Notes under the pieces: model-generated
The model's input: only the letters and a program-made list of their open reading frames with translations
What the model was told of the DNA's origin: nothing
The model's database searches: none
Part shown: positions 35,885 to 43,673 of the stretch, piece after piece
How the letters are laid out: every line of letters starts with the position of its first letter
Numbering within the stretch: the stretch's first letter is position 1
Assembly (NCBI GenBank): GCA_019186825.1
Contig: JABARP010000022.1
Coordinates: 1-64,000, forward strand
From: Pyrinomonadaceae bacterium
GTDB taxonomy: Bacteria; Acidobacteriota; Blastocatellia; Pyrinomonadales; Pyrinomonadaceae
Direction: 5' to 3'
DNA length: 64,000 nt
Position numbers and translations under genes: made by a program

Positions 35885-38116
35885 ATGAAGGACATTGCAC
35901 TCTCAACATTGATCTTGCTCATTCTCTCCGTCGGTTCATTGGCTCAACCGCCGCGTCGGACCGGCCCGCCGATAGTTCGCGGACCGGCACCGGCACCAAA
36001 AGTTAAGGCCATCGCGATCGACGATCCGCTGAATGATTTTGCGAAGAAAGGCCTGCCGGGGGCGTACGTCTTCGGCGGCGATCCCGATGCGGCCCTCGCG
36101 CGCAAGGCCGCAGCGCTGATCCTGAGCGACGACGAGAATTCCCTTTCGGCACTCATTGGTGCGCTACAGGTCGCGGGCTTTCACATCATCGACCAGGATC
36201 AGAAGATCTTGTTCAAGCCTTCGCATTCAAATGGCACGGCATTCTTTGACTACGAGGTTGCCGGAATGCTCCGCTCTGCCAAGATGGGATTCGCTACGAG
36301 CCTCGAAAAGTTCGGCACGGTCGTAAAAGGAGATTCGCCGATCCTTAAGAACATCGATATTGCCGGCAAAATGCTTGCCGACCTGAAGGCAGCACGAGCG
36401 GGCAAAGACCTGCAGAATAAGTTCCTCGTTGAGCTTATCTTTGCTCTCGGAAACGGCACGTCAGGCATTGCAACACCGCAGTCGAACATAAATATGCTGC
36501 AAATGTCGCTCATCGAGCGGCGCTATCTTGGCGACCTCGCCGCAACATACGAGGAAATGGCGGGCGCGGGCGTCTCGCTTTTTGACCGAGGTCGCAACCG
36601 CGAAGTTCCGGTCAAGTTCGTCAACGCGAGTTTCAGCGGAATGCCCGCGATCTTTGCAACGCACAGCGCAGTTCCTGATGATTCGCCCTGCCCTGCGATA
36701 GACACTGCCGCCGAGGCTCAAGGATATAAGAAGAAAGGCGAGAAGATCATCAAGATCTTCGGGTACGAACATCCGGGAAAGGCGGCGTTCGACGAGTATT
36801 TCAAGGACGCGGCGAAAGGCGTCGAGCTTGCGAATACGATCACCTCATATCTAAAGCTGATCGCCGCAAACCTATTCATCGAGATCGAGGTCGATGTTCC
36901 GAACGCTCCGCTTGTTCGCACCAAGAGCAACCAACTGATCGACCGCGGTGAAGAACGTATCGTAACCGCGACGTTCAAACGCTATTTTCCGAACTCAGGG
37001 CAGATCAATTGTGTGGCAAAGGTCATCAAAATGGCGACGGGTGCCGACCTCGAGGTGCCGGAAGAAGGCGTGTTGAAGGACGTTCCGGTCAAGTGGGAAC
37101 CGCTCGATCGCGCCGAGAACGCACCGCTCTATATCGATGCGCTCGACCGTGGAGATGTTTCCAAGCAAAAGACGGACAATGCGGGCCAAAACAAGATAAA
37201 GGCTACGGGCAAGGAACAGCGGAAAGATCTACGGAAGATCGCCGTTACTCCCGTGCCAAAAAAGGATCGCTGGCGAGTTTCAGTTGCGACCGAGAACATG
37301 GACGCGAACAAGGATATTCCGAAGATCCTTTGGGGTGCGCTCGATCTTAGAAGCGGCGGGATCGTCGGCTATTTGATCGGGGTCGTACCGGACGTGCTGG
37401 CAAAGATGGCCCTTAAGACCTATCGCGTCGATATCCCTGTCAAAGATTGGGAGCCGTGCAGCGCCGATTGGGCCGGCACAGTAAGTTACACACGCGATCT
37501 TCGAAAGACGACGGTCGTGAAATCGAACCGAACACCGGGAATGAATTCGGCAGGCGACGGCGTCAAGACGGTCGATATTCACGAGGACGTTGAGATCACT
37601 CTCAACCCGAGAACACCCGAAGAGGTTGCGGCCGGAGCGCCAAAAAGGCGCGCGACCTACGATGTGTACGGCTATTACACAACAAAATTCGAGGGCAAAC
37701 GCGAGAACGATCCGTGCTGCGGCAAAACTGAGGGCAGTTACACAACGTCCTTCGTATCGGGCACCGACATCACGTTTCAGAAACCGAGCTATGAGTATTC
37801 CTTCGGTATGAACTTCTCAGGTGGTGATTCCGACTATCAACTCGGCTTTATGCTCGACAGCGGACCGGTGCCGTCAAAAGTGCACGACTACGAGCGTGTT
37901 GACGAAACAACCTGCAGCCTCGAGAAAGGACACGATGAGAATACAGAAAGCTCGGCGTGGGTGCACGCAAATCTTGCAGAAGGACGTTATCCGACGATGT
38001 ACCTGAACGACGGCGTTCAACTAGCTGGCTCAAAGTCCTACCAGGATCCAGACGGTGGGACGGTCACGTGGGCTTGGGAGTTGAGCAGATGCGCGGGCAA
38101 GCAAGGCTCCCGCTGA
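35885..38116 (+). CDS. Large exported protein of unknown function
   Basis: A 743-residue protein starting 11 bp after the previous gene with a GGAGG site. A signal peptide (DIALSTLILLILSVGSLAQ) is followed by a Pro-rich linker. The N-terminal 300 residues look helical; the C-terminal half is beta-rich with repeated KTTVVKSNR, VDIHEDVEITLNPRTPEE and YDVYGYYTTKFEGK strands and a CC pair (ENDPCCGKTEG). A CSLEKGHDEN motif and a final DPDGGTVTWAWELSRC close it. No enzyme motif is visible. Co-transcribed with the neighbours on both sides. Function unknown. Confidence 0.72.
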   Translation: MKDIALSTLILLILSVGSLAQPPRRTGPPIVRGPAPAPKVKAIAIDDPLNDFAKKGLPGAYVFGGDPDAALARKAAALILSDDENSLSALIGALQVAGFHIIDQDQKILFKPSHSNGTAFFDYEVAGMLRSAKMGFATSLEKFGTVVKGDSPILKNIDIAGKMLADLKAARAGKDLQNKFLVELIFALGNGTSGIATPQSNINMLQMSLIERRYLGDLAATYEEMAGAGVSLFDRGRNREVPVKFVNASFSGMPAIFATHSAVPDDSPCPAIDTAAEAQGYKKKGEKIIKIFGYEHPGKAAFDEYFKDAAKGVELANTITSYLKLIAANLFIEIEVDVPNAPLVRTKSNQLIDRGEERIVTATFKRYFPNSGQINCVAKVIKMATGADLEVPEEGVLKDVPVKWEPLDRAENAPLYIDALDRGDVSKQKTDNAGQNKIKATGKEQRKDLRKIAVTPVPKKDRWRVSVATENMDANKDIPKILWGALDLRSGGIVGYLIGVVPDVLAKMALKTYRVDIPVKDWEPCSADWAGTVSYTRDLRKTTVVKSNRTPGMNSAGDGVKTVDIHEDVEITLNPRTPEEVAAGAPKRRATYDVYGYYTTKFEGKRENDPCCGKTEGSYTTSFVSGTDITFQKPSYEYSFGMNFSGGDSDYQLGFMLDSGPVPSKVHDYERVDETTCSLEKGHDENTESSAWVHANLAEGRYPTMYLNDGVQLAGSKSYQDPDGGTVTWAWELSRCAGKQGSR

Positions 38117-38135
38117 TCTTAGAGAGGTGAAAGAT

Positions 38136-38987
38136 ATGAAATACAAGATCTTAGCGATCGCAACGATCTTATTCGCGGCGGCAGTTTCGTCTGCGGCTCA
38201 GACCTACAACTCGAACTCTGGCGGCTGGAATACGGGCTACGGCACTGTGTACGGTTCATTCGGCCTCGCGATGGCGACGCAGAATATGTACAACACGGTG
38301 CAGATGAATATGCAGCGTTCGATCATGCGTCAGGCAATGATCAGAAAGTGGGGCAAGGCCGCGGTCGAAAAGGCGGAGCGGAATGCTGCGAACCGGTCGG
38401 GCCAGCGTTCCGGAAGTGTGTCAACTTCGTCGCCTGCATCAGCGGGACCGCTGGTCGAGGCTCCACGCGTACCGAAATATTACGGCAGGTTCACCGCAAC
38501 TCCGGGCGTCGATACCGCGAGCGTCTTTGCAAATGCCTTGGGGGACAACGCACAGGAACGCGAACTCTATAAGAAGATCGTTGCCGAATCGATCACTCTG
38601 TTGAACGCCGAGGCTGCAAAGAAGGGTTGGAAGAACGACATCGCGGGTGCAATGACGATCTTCATCCTATCGAACAGCGTTATCTACAACAACACGGACG
38701 ACCCTGGCGATGAGACGGCCAACGCACTATATGACGCGGTTCAGGCATCGATCGACGACATTCCTGAGTTCGCCAAGCTACTGAACAAGGATAAGCAGGC
38801 CCTCTACAACACACTGCTCGCCCTGTCAGGCATTCCGCTGACATTCTATGCAGATGCACAACAGCGTAACGATCCCGAAGCGTTGGCGACAGCACGAAAG
38901 CTTGCGGGTGAAATGCTCAAAATGGTGTTTAAGACAGAACCGGAAAAACTTCGGCTGACGACGAACGGGTTTGGAGGCGGTCATTAA
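38136..38987 (+). CDS. Exported protein, DUF6683-like
   Basis: A 283-residue protein starting at the ATG at 38136 (a GTG three codons upstream is possible). The signal peptide is KYKILAIATILFAAAVSSAAQ. A Gly/Asn/Tyr-rich stretch (TYNSNSGGWNTGYGTVYGSF) and a basic Ser-rich linker precede a helical domain of about 180 residues (VPKYYGRFTATPGVDTASVF to LRLTTNGFGGGH). The order of segments matches what I recall as the DUF6683 family; I could not check this. Third gene of the secreted trio, ending the operon. Function unknown. Confidence 0.72.
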   Translation: MKYKILAIATILFAAAVSSAAQTYNSNSGGWNTGYGTVYGSFGLAMATQNMYNTVQMNMQRSIMRQAMIRKWGKAAVEKAERNAANRSGQRSGSVSTSSPASAGPLVEAPRVPKYYGRFTATPGVDTASVFANALGDNAQERELYKKIVAESITLLNAEAAKKGWKNDIAGAMTIFILSNSVIYNNTDDPGDETANALYDAVQASIDDIPEFAKLLNKDKQALYNTLLALSGIPLTFYADAQQRNDPEALATARKLAGEMLKMVFKTEPEKLRLTTNGFGGGH

Positions 38988-39019
38988 GAAACCGGAATGC
39001 CGGTTCGGAGGTTAGAATT

Positions 39020-39187
39020 ATGAGGGCAAATATTGGTTTACTTTTTACACTTCTTTTTGTCTCCCTCGTTTCAGGGCAGACGGCCTGGGGGTTCGCACAA
39101 GCGGGCCGCCTTTTTTTTACGCGTTCAGCTCGGTGGAGAGTGAAAGCCTATGGTTCCAAAAGCGAAGGCGATAGCGATCCGTGCTAA
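39020..39187 (+). CDS. Possible small exported peptide or truncated gene
   Basis: A 55-codon open frame with a GGAGG site 10 bp before its ATG. It begins with a convincing signal peptide (RANIGLLFTLLFVSLVSGQ) and continues as a short, basic, low-complexity tail. An internal GC-rich hairpin ending in eight T (39109-39118 region) sits inside the frame and looks like a terminator, so the frame may be the remnant of a longer gene broken at the T run, or only a leader peptide. It follows the DUF6683-like gene by 32 bp. Confidence 0.35.
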   Translation: MRANIGLLFTLLFVSLVSGQTAWGFAQAGRLFFTRSARWRVKAYGSKSEGDSDPC

Positions 39188-39294
39188 CCTTGGAAGCTGG
39201 CAACTTTTGATAATTTAGTTTGCGTGAGCCGATACGACGAGAAAATTCGCGTAATAGGGTGCAGAAGATCGCAATTGAGATTGGAATAGCAGAA

Positions 39295-41220
39295 ATGAAG
39301 CAAGCATTAATTATATTTGGTATCGCATTGCTGTTGGCAACTGTCGGTTACGGACAAACCGGGACCTTGGCTCCGCCGCCGAGCCCGTTTATTTACCAGG
39401 GGAAATTAACCCTTGCGAACGGAGACCCGGCAACGGGCAACTTCGATATGATCGTGGAGATCTACACGACCGAGACGGGCGGCACGCCGATCGCGACACT
39501 CAACCTGACCGGCGTGTCGATGGCGAATGGCATCTTTACGATACCGTTGACCGTCCCGGGCGATCTTTTCAGCTCGACGGCGACAACGTATCTCGATATG
39601 CAGGTAAGTCCTGCGGGTGCAAATAACTACACACAGCTTTCGCCACGCCTTGCGATCGGCTCGACGCCGTATGCACAGGCTTTAACGTGTCTGAGCTGTA
39701 TCAGCAACGCCCAGATCGTAACCGTTGACGGGTCGAAAGTTACGGGGACGGTTGCAAACGCATCGAATGCCGCGACGGCAACAAGCGCGACCTCGGCATA
39801 TTCGGTCACCGGGATCGTCGGCATCGCGAATGGCGGTACGGGCAGCAACGTAAAGAATTTCGTCGATCTGAGTACTGCGCAAAGCATCGCGGGCGATAAA
39901 TCATTTACGGGCGTGCTCAGCGGCAACGGCTCCGGCCTCGTGAATGTGCCGGGGACTCTCAAATGGAACGTCGCCGCGAGCGGAAATGTGCAAACACAGT
40001 CGAATAACGGCTACGTCCTGATGAATGGAAGTGCCGTAACGGTTACGCTGCCTACGACGCCCGCCGTTGGCGATGTCGTTCGCGTGTTAGAAAAAGGTAC
40101 AGGCGGCTTTACGCTCGCAATGAACTCCGGCCAGTCGATACTCGATTGGGCAACGTCCCACCAGGAGACGATCTGGACTCGTCAATATAATTTTGGCTCG
40201 TCGGGGAGTACGATCGCGTGGTCGGCGGTGGCATCTTCCGATGACGGAATGAAGATCGCTGCGGTCGAGTATCCCGGGGGTAGGCTCGTGGTTTCATCGG
40301 ACGGCGGCCAGAGTTGGATGGATCCTATGCCCGATGACACACGCAGCTACACGAGCGTCGCTTCATCGAGCGACGGCACAAAGCTGATCGCGGCTGTCGA
40401 GAATGGGTATTTGTACACCTCGGCCGATTCAGGGGCGACCTGGACTCCAAGGTTTTCGGACTCGAACAAAAACTGGTATTCGGTTGCATCGTCGGCGGAC
40501 GGAAACAAGCTCGTCGCCGCTGACACCACCAACGTATACACATCGACAGATGGCGGAGTGATCTGGACTCCGCGAAGGTCTACCGGCGGACATATTGGGT
40601 ATGTCGCTTCTTCGACGGATGGTACAAAGTTGATTTTCGCCGAGAATTTGGGACACGTTTACACGTCCACCGATTCAGGCGTGACATGGACGGACCGACT
40701 TAGCTCGTCTTTTAATCAATGGTCTTCGGTCGCTTCGAGCTCGGACGGCTCAAAGCTCATAGCTACGGAGAATCCGGGAAGAATTTGGATCTCGACCAAC
40801 TCCGGCGTGACGTGGACGCCAAATACGGTTGGGCCGGCGGGGACGAACACGAAGTGGACGCGAGTATCTGTATCCTCTGACGGTTCGCGGATCGCGGCAA
40901 CAGCCAATAACCCTTCCGGCCTTGTTGCGATCTCGTATGACGGTGGAACCAGCTGGACTCCGACCGGCGTCGGAACGTCATGGTCCGCGGTCGCAGTTGC
41001 GGGCAATGGAGGCAGGGTCGCCGCAGGGGCGTTCGACAGTAGCGCAAACAAACTTTACACCGGCCCGGTCACAACACAAACGATCGTCGATACGATCACA
41101 GGTGTTAAGGACTCCGCCGTCGAGCTTGTGTATGTCGGCTCGAACCAGTTCGTGATGGCAAGTTCGAACAATATGACGATCCCGCCGCATACGTATCGGA
41201 CTTCGACGGTATCGCGATAG
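39295..41220 (+). CDS. Exported protein with tail-fibre-like neck and repeated BNR/Asp-box propeller
   Basis: A 641-residue protein from the ATG at 39295, which begins a signal peptide (KQALIIFGIALLLATVGYGQ); an earlier in-frame GTG-type start at 39220 lacks one. Residues about 30-130 form a FIYQGKLTLANGDPATGNFD-type domain seen in many secreted proteins of this group, ending LAIGSTPYAQ. A low-complexity Ala/Ser/Thr neck (VANASNAATATSATSAYS) and a tail-fibre-like segment (GIANGGTGSNVKNF, GNGSGLVNVPG) follow. From about 300 there are about seven repeats with S-x-D-G-G-x-x-W Asp-boxes (SSDGGQSW, SADSGATW, STDGGVIW), a beta-propeller of the photosystem-stability/BNR type. Likely a surface adhesin or glycan binder. 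Confidence 0.8.
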   Translation: MKQALIIFGIALLLATVGYGQTGTLAPPPSPFIYQGKLTLANGDPATGNFDMIVEIYTTETGGTPIATLNLTGVSMANGIFTIPLTVPGDLFSSTATTYLDMQVSPAGANNYTQLSPRLAIGSTPYAQALTCLSCISNAQIVTVDGSKVTGTVANASNAATATSATSAYSVTGIVGIANGGTGSNVKNFVDLSTAQSIAGDKSFTGVLSGNGSGLVNVPGTLKWNVAASGNVQTQSNNGYVLMNGSAVTVTLPTTPAVGDVVRVLEKGTGGFTLAMNSGQSILDWATSHQETIWTRQYNFGSSGSTIAWSAVASSDDGMKIAAVEYPGGRLVVSSDGGQSWMDPMPDDTRSYTSVASSSDGTKLIAAVENGYLYTSADSGATWTPRFSDSNKNWYSVASSADGNKLVAADTTNVYTSTDGGVIWTPRRSTGGHIGYVASSTDGTKLIFAENLGHVYTSTDSGVTWTDRLSSSFNQWSSVASSSDGSKLIATENPGRIWISTNSGVTWTPNTVGPAGTNTKWTRVSVSSDGSRIAATANNPSGLVAISYDGGTSWTPTGVGTSWSAVAVAGNGGRVAAGAFDSSANKLYTGPVTTQTIVDTITGVKDSAVELVYVGSNQFVMASSNNMTIPPHTYRTSTVSR

Positions 41221-41235
41221 ATGAAGGAGGGCAGA

Positions 41236-41772
41236 ATGATAAGAACTTTCGTAGCAACGCTCTCCGTTTCGGTCGCATTTGTGGCGTTTGCATTTGGTCA
41301 AACGCCGCAGACCGCAACGACCGGCACGCCTTACGTTCTTCAAAAACAGGTGATCGCGGCCGGCGGTGGAACAATGACCTCGCCGACCTATACGATGACC
41401 GGCACGATCACACAGCCCGTCGCGGGCATCCAGGAATCGACCGCGACGGACACCGCGTATGTCGGGTTCTGGATCCCGGAGATGCTCTCGCCGACGGCTG
41501 CATCAGCTTCCATTGGCGGCAGAGTGGTCACGAACGACGGACGCGGGATCCCCTATTCGCAGCTAACGCTTACAGATATGTTCGGGCTGAGCCGCACTGC
41601 AATTACGGGACAACTGGGCTACTTTCGATTTGAGGGGCTCGAATCGGGACAAGCGTACATCCTTTCCGTTTCGGCAAAACAATATAGCTTCGCTCAACCG
41701 TCTATCGTCGTAAATCTCGGCGAAGATGTAACCGAGCTGAAGTTCACGGCACTGCCAACGTCCGGGCAATAG
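41236..41772 (+). CDS. Exported protein with carboxypeptidase-regulatory-like domain
   Basis: A 178-residue protein; an AAGGAGG site 5 nt before the ATG at 41236 fixes the start, 15 bp after the propeller gene. The signal peptide is IRTFVATLSVSVAFVAFAFGQ. Residues about 25-85 contain VIAAGGGTMTSPTYTMTGTITQPV. The C-terminal 85 residues form a transthyretin-like CarboxypepD_reg domain (ASIGGRVVTNDGRGIPYSQLTLTDMFG to YSFAQPSIVVNLGEDVTELKF). Co-transcribed with the propeller protein, so the two may be surface partners. Function unknown. Confidence 0.76.
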   Translation: MIRTFVATLSVSVAFVAFAFGQTPQTATTGTPYVLQKQVIAAGGGTMTSPTYTMTGTITQPVAGIQESTATDTAYVGFWIPEMLSPTAASASIGGRVVTNDGRGIPYSQLTLTDMFGLSRTAITGQLGYFRFEGLESGQAYILSVSAKQYSFAQPSIVVNLGEDVTELKFTALPTSGQ

Positions 41773-41846
41773 GTTGATCCGAGTTGGCATTTTGCGCCGA
41801 TGACCTTGCCCTAAAGCTTGTTATTTTGTGAGTATTTAGGTTAATA

Positions 41847-41874
41847 TTGACAAATAGGTAAGGATTCGTATATT
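41847..41874 (+). promoter_or_regulatory. Predicted sigma-70 promoter of the ErpA/IscA gene
   Basis: A perfect TTGACA (41847-41852), 16 bp spacer and TATATT (41869-41874). An inverted repeat, GATTCG at 41863-41868 and CGAATC at 41882-41887, straddles the -10 and could bind a repressor. Confidence 0.55.
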
Positions 41875-41913
41875 TACGGATCGAATCTACTAAATAGGAG
41901 ATATCATTTAATA

Positions 41914-42270
41914 ATGTCAGCAGTTGCAGCACCGAGCCTTGAGCTGAACGTAACAGAGACGGCGGCCGATGAGATCAAGAAATTTATCGCGGCCGAAGAA
42001 GATCTGCCGGAAACCGCAGGACTTCGCGTGCGGGTCGTCCCGGGCGGATGCTCCGGTTTTCAGTACAGTTTGAACGTCGAGGAAGAATCGCGTTCGGGTG
42101 ATCTCTTGGTTGATGCACACGGCATCAAGTTCTTTGTCGATATGTTTTCGGCACAATACCTGAACGGCATCACGATCGACTACACGACGAATATGATGGG
42201 CTCCGGCTTTACGTTCGAGAACCCGAATGCAACCGGCGGCTGCGGCTGCGGAACGTCGTTCTCGGCATAA
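41914..42270 (+). CDS. erpA: A-type iron-sulfur cluster carrier (ErpA/IscA family)
   Basis: A 118-residue HesB-like protein that accepts and passes on Fe-S clusters. The three invariant cysteines are present: C46 in PGGCSGFQY and the pair in GGCGCGTSF near the C-terminus. The core FFVDMFSAQYLNGITIDY and MGSGFTFENPNA are typical. ErpA fits better than IscA because no isc operon surrounds it, but the two cannot be told apart with certainty. It has its own promoter and terminator. Confidence 0.88.
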   Translation: MSAVAAPSLELNVTETAADEIKKFIAAEEDLPETAGLRVRVVPGGCSGFQYSLNVEEESRSGDLLVDAHGIKFFVDMFSAQYLNGITIDYTTNMMGSGFTFENPNATGGCGCGTSFSA

Positions 42271-42295
42271 ACAACGTCCACAAGCTTTTTCGCTT

Positions 42296-42323
42296 AAGGG
42301 CTGTCTGAAAGGGCAGCCTTTTT
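42296..42323 (+). terminator. Rho-independent terminator after the ErpA/IscA gene
   Basis: AAGGGCTG pairs with CAGCCTT (one bulged G) and is followed by five T. Confidence 0.7.
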
Positions 42324-42543
42324 CCGTGGAATCGGCGTCCGATTCGGAATATCTTTTCTCATCCGAGACAACTGAAGGTTAGGCAAAAGGCGCATTCGTG
42401 AAGTGGAGTTGGCGGCGGTGTCCTGCGCTCGCCCGCGCAAAAACGTGTTTTTCCGGCTTGCCAACGCCCTTTTCGATGGGCCATAATAGTTCCTGCGGCC
42501 GATATCCAGCTTTCCACGATAATTTAGACCGGCCGAAAAATAA

Positions 42544-42632
42544 CAGAAAGTCTTGGGAAAAGGTACTGCTTTAGCGGTTTCCTTTTATTAGGTGAGTTAG
42601 TTCTTACCTTCCCCGTTTCCCACAGACTTCTG
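42544..42632 (+). ncRNA. Riboswitch-like three-way-junction leader before the NlpC/P60 gene
   Basis: An 89-nt element 34 nt before the ATG. A closing helix of three stacked parts joins CAG (42544-46) to CTG (42630-32), AAGTCT (42548-53) to AGACTT (42624-29), and GGGAAA (42555-60) to TTTCCC (42616-21). Inside are a 5 bp hairpin ACTGC/GCGGT (42565-42578) and a 7 bp hairpin AGGTGAG/CTTACCT (42590-42609, one G-T). GGGAAA can instead pair TTTCC at 42578-42582, an exclusive alternative that would open the closing helix. No match to a riboswitch class I know. Confidence 0.5.
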
Positions 42633-42666
42633 ATAAAAAAGCAAAAATCGAGAGGAAAAACCGTAG

Positions 42667-43365
42667 ATGAATTTTAAGAAGTTATTCTTGCTATCGGTAT
42701 GCGCGGCTGTTGCCGTGGGCATTTCGACAGCATCGACCGCAGCACAAGACAGAGACCGCGTCGTCAAACCGACATCAAGTCAACCGACGAACCTTCCGCC
42801 CTCTGGCCCTTCTGCAGCACCTGTCCAAAGAACGACTTCTTCACGTCCTACGCTCTCAAACCCGATAATCGTCGTAAAACCGCAGCCCGCCGCACCGCTT
42901 GTAAAGAAGACGGCATCTTCGCGTGCAGTAAATAACTACACGTCGGCTCTCGTTGCCGGCCGCACAGCATACAGCGCAAGCGTGAGCGACATGATCTATC
43001 AGGGAATCATGGCTCGCTGGGGCATTCCGTATCGTTACGGCTCGACCGGCCCGAACACATATGATTGCTCGGGGTTTGTCTGGAGCGTTTTCAACGACGC
43101 TGGCATCAATTTCACACGCGTAAGCGCACGTTCGCTTTGGGCACAATCGGAACCGGTTTATGGCGACGACCGCTTCAAGTTCGGCACGCTCGTCTTCCTG
43201 AACGGCCTTGGCCATATGGGAATCGTCGCGGATGAGAACGGTTTTTTCCACGCTTCGTCGAGCAAGGGCATAACGTACTCGCCGTTCAAAGGCTATTGGG
43301 AGAATCGCATCGTCGGGTTCCGACGTCTGCCGGTCGAAGCAACGTCTACTGCGGACATCCACTAA
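42667..43365 (+). CDS. NlpC/P60 family peptidoglycan hydrolase, exported
   Basis: A 232-residue cell-wall hydrolase. Signal peptide (FKKLFLLSVCAAVAVGISTASTAAQ), a Pro/Ser/Thr-rich linker of about 60 residues, then the NlpC/P60 domain from about 105. The catalytic triad is visible: C134 in YDCSGFV, H183 in LGHMGIV and H195 in FFHASSSKG. GIPYRYGSTGPNTYDCSG is a strong family match. Likely cleaves the D-gamma-Glu-diaminopimelate or related stem peptide bond in the periplasm. Expression is probably set by the folded leader upstream; a bidirectional terminator follows. Confidence 0.92.
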   Translation: MNFKKLFLLSVCAAVAVGISTASTAAQDRDRVVKPTSSQPTNLPPSGPSAAPVQRTTSSRPTLSNPIIVVKPQPAAPLVKKTASSRAVNNYTSALVAGRTAYSASVSDMIYQGIMARWGIPYRYGSTGPNTYDCSGFVWSVFNDAGINFTRVSARSLWAQSEPVYGDDRFKFGTLVFLNGLGHMGIVADENGFFHASSSKGITYSPFKGYWENRIVGFRRLPVEATSTADIH

Positions 43366-43383
43366 GCATTTAGAGATCTCAAC

Positions 43384-43420
43384 AAAAAGCCTGCCGCACG
43401 AAAGTGCCGCAGGCTTTTTT
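43384..43420. terminator. Bidirectional rho-independent terminator
   Basis: AAAAAGCCTGC-CGCAC pairs with GTG-CC-GCAGGCTTTTTT around a GAAA loop. T tracts lie on both strands, so it serves the NlpC/P60 gene on the plus strand and the accC operon on the minus strand. Confidence 0.9.
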
Positions 43421-43441
43421 ACTTTTTCGATGTCCGACCGT

Positions 43442-43651
43442 CTAGCCGATGAACCCGGGTCGGATTGACGGATCCTTTACCTCGTAGATCGCCGCGATCT
43501 TGTCGATCGACACATAGGCGACGCGTTCGTCCTCATCGCGCAGGAATACAACACCGCCCTCAACATTGACAATGTCGCCGCGGAAATTCACATTTGTCTG
43601 GCATGCAACATCAACCTTTTTTCCCATCAACTGCTTGAGTAACTCTTCCAT
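43442..43651 (-). CDS. Small Sm-like beta-barrel protein (MM0924-like)
   Basis: A 69-residue protein, apparently one helix (EELLKQLMGKKVDV) followed by five beta strands (ACQTNVNFRGDIVNVEGGVVFLRDE and VAYVSIDKIAAIYEVKD), the pattern of an LSm/SH3-like small barrel. The arrangement resembles the archaeal MM0924 family as I remember it. Last gene of the pfkA-accC cluster, 22 bp after accC, behind a good terminator. Role unknown; small barrels of this kind often bind RNA or metabolites, which is only a suggestion. Confidence 0.68.
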   Translation of the reverse strand: MEELLKQLMGKKVDVACQTNVNFRGDIVNVEGGVVFLRDEDERVAYVSIDKIAAIYEVKDPSIRPGFIG

Positions 43652-43673
43652 TTCTGTCCTGTATCAAAGCTCC

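Larger units (their letters stand above)
42271..42666 (+). promoter_or_regulatory. 396 bp gap: terminator plus structured leader
   Basis: The gap holds no gene. In order: the erpA terminator (42296-42323); a perfect 7 bp hairpin GAATCGG-cgt-CCGATTC (42329-42345); a longer fold with GTTGGC (42408-42413) pairing GCCAAC (42460-42465) around AAAAACGTGTTTTT; a promoter-like AT-rich stretch near 42480-42520; and the three-way-junction RNA candidate at 42544-42632 described separately. Confidence 0.5.

Noticed and set aside
40200..41000. DNA-level tandem repeats in the propeller gene.
   Set aside because: The repeats are visible at protein level (Asp-boxes) but the DNA copies have diverged too far for a recent tandem duplication.
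42271..42666. A c-di-AMP (ydaO-type) riboswitch before the NlpC/P60 gene.
   Set aside because: The conserved boxes I recall for that class are not there; the structure differs.
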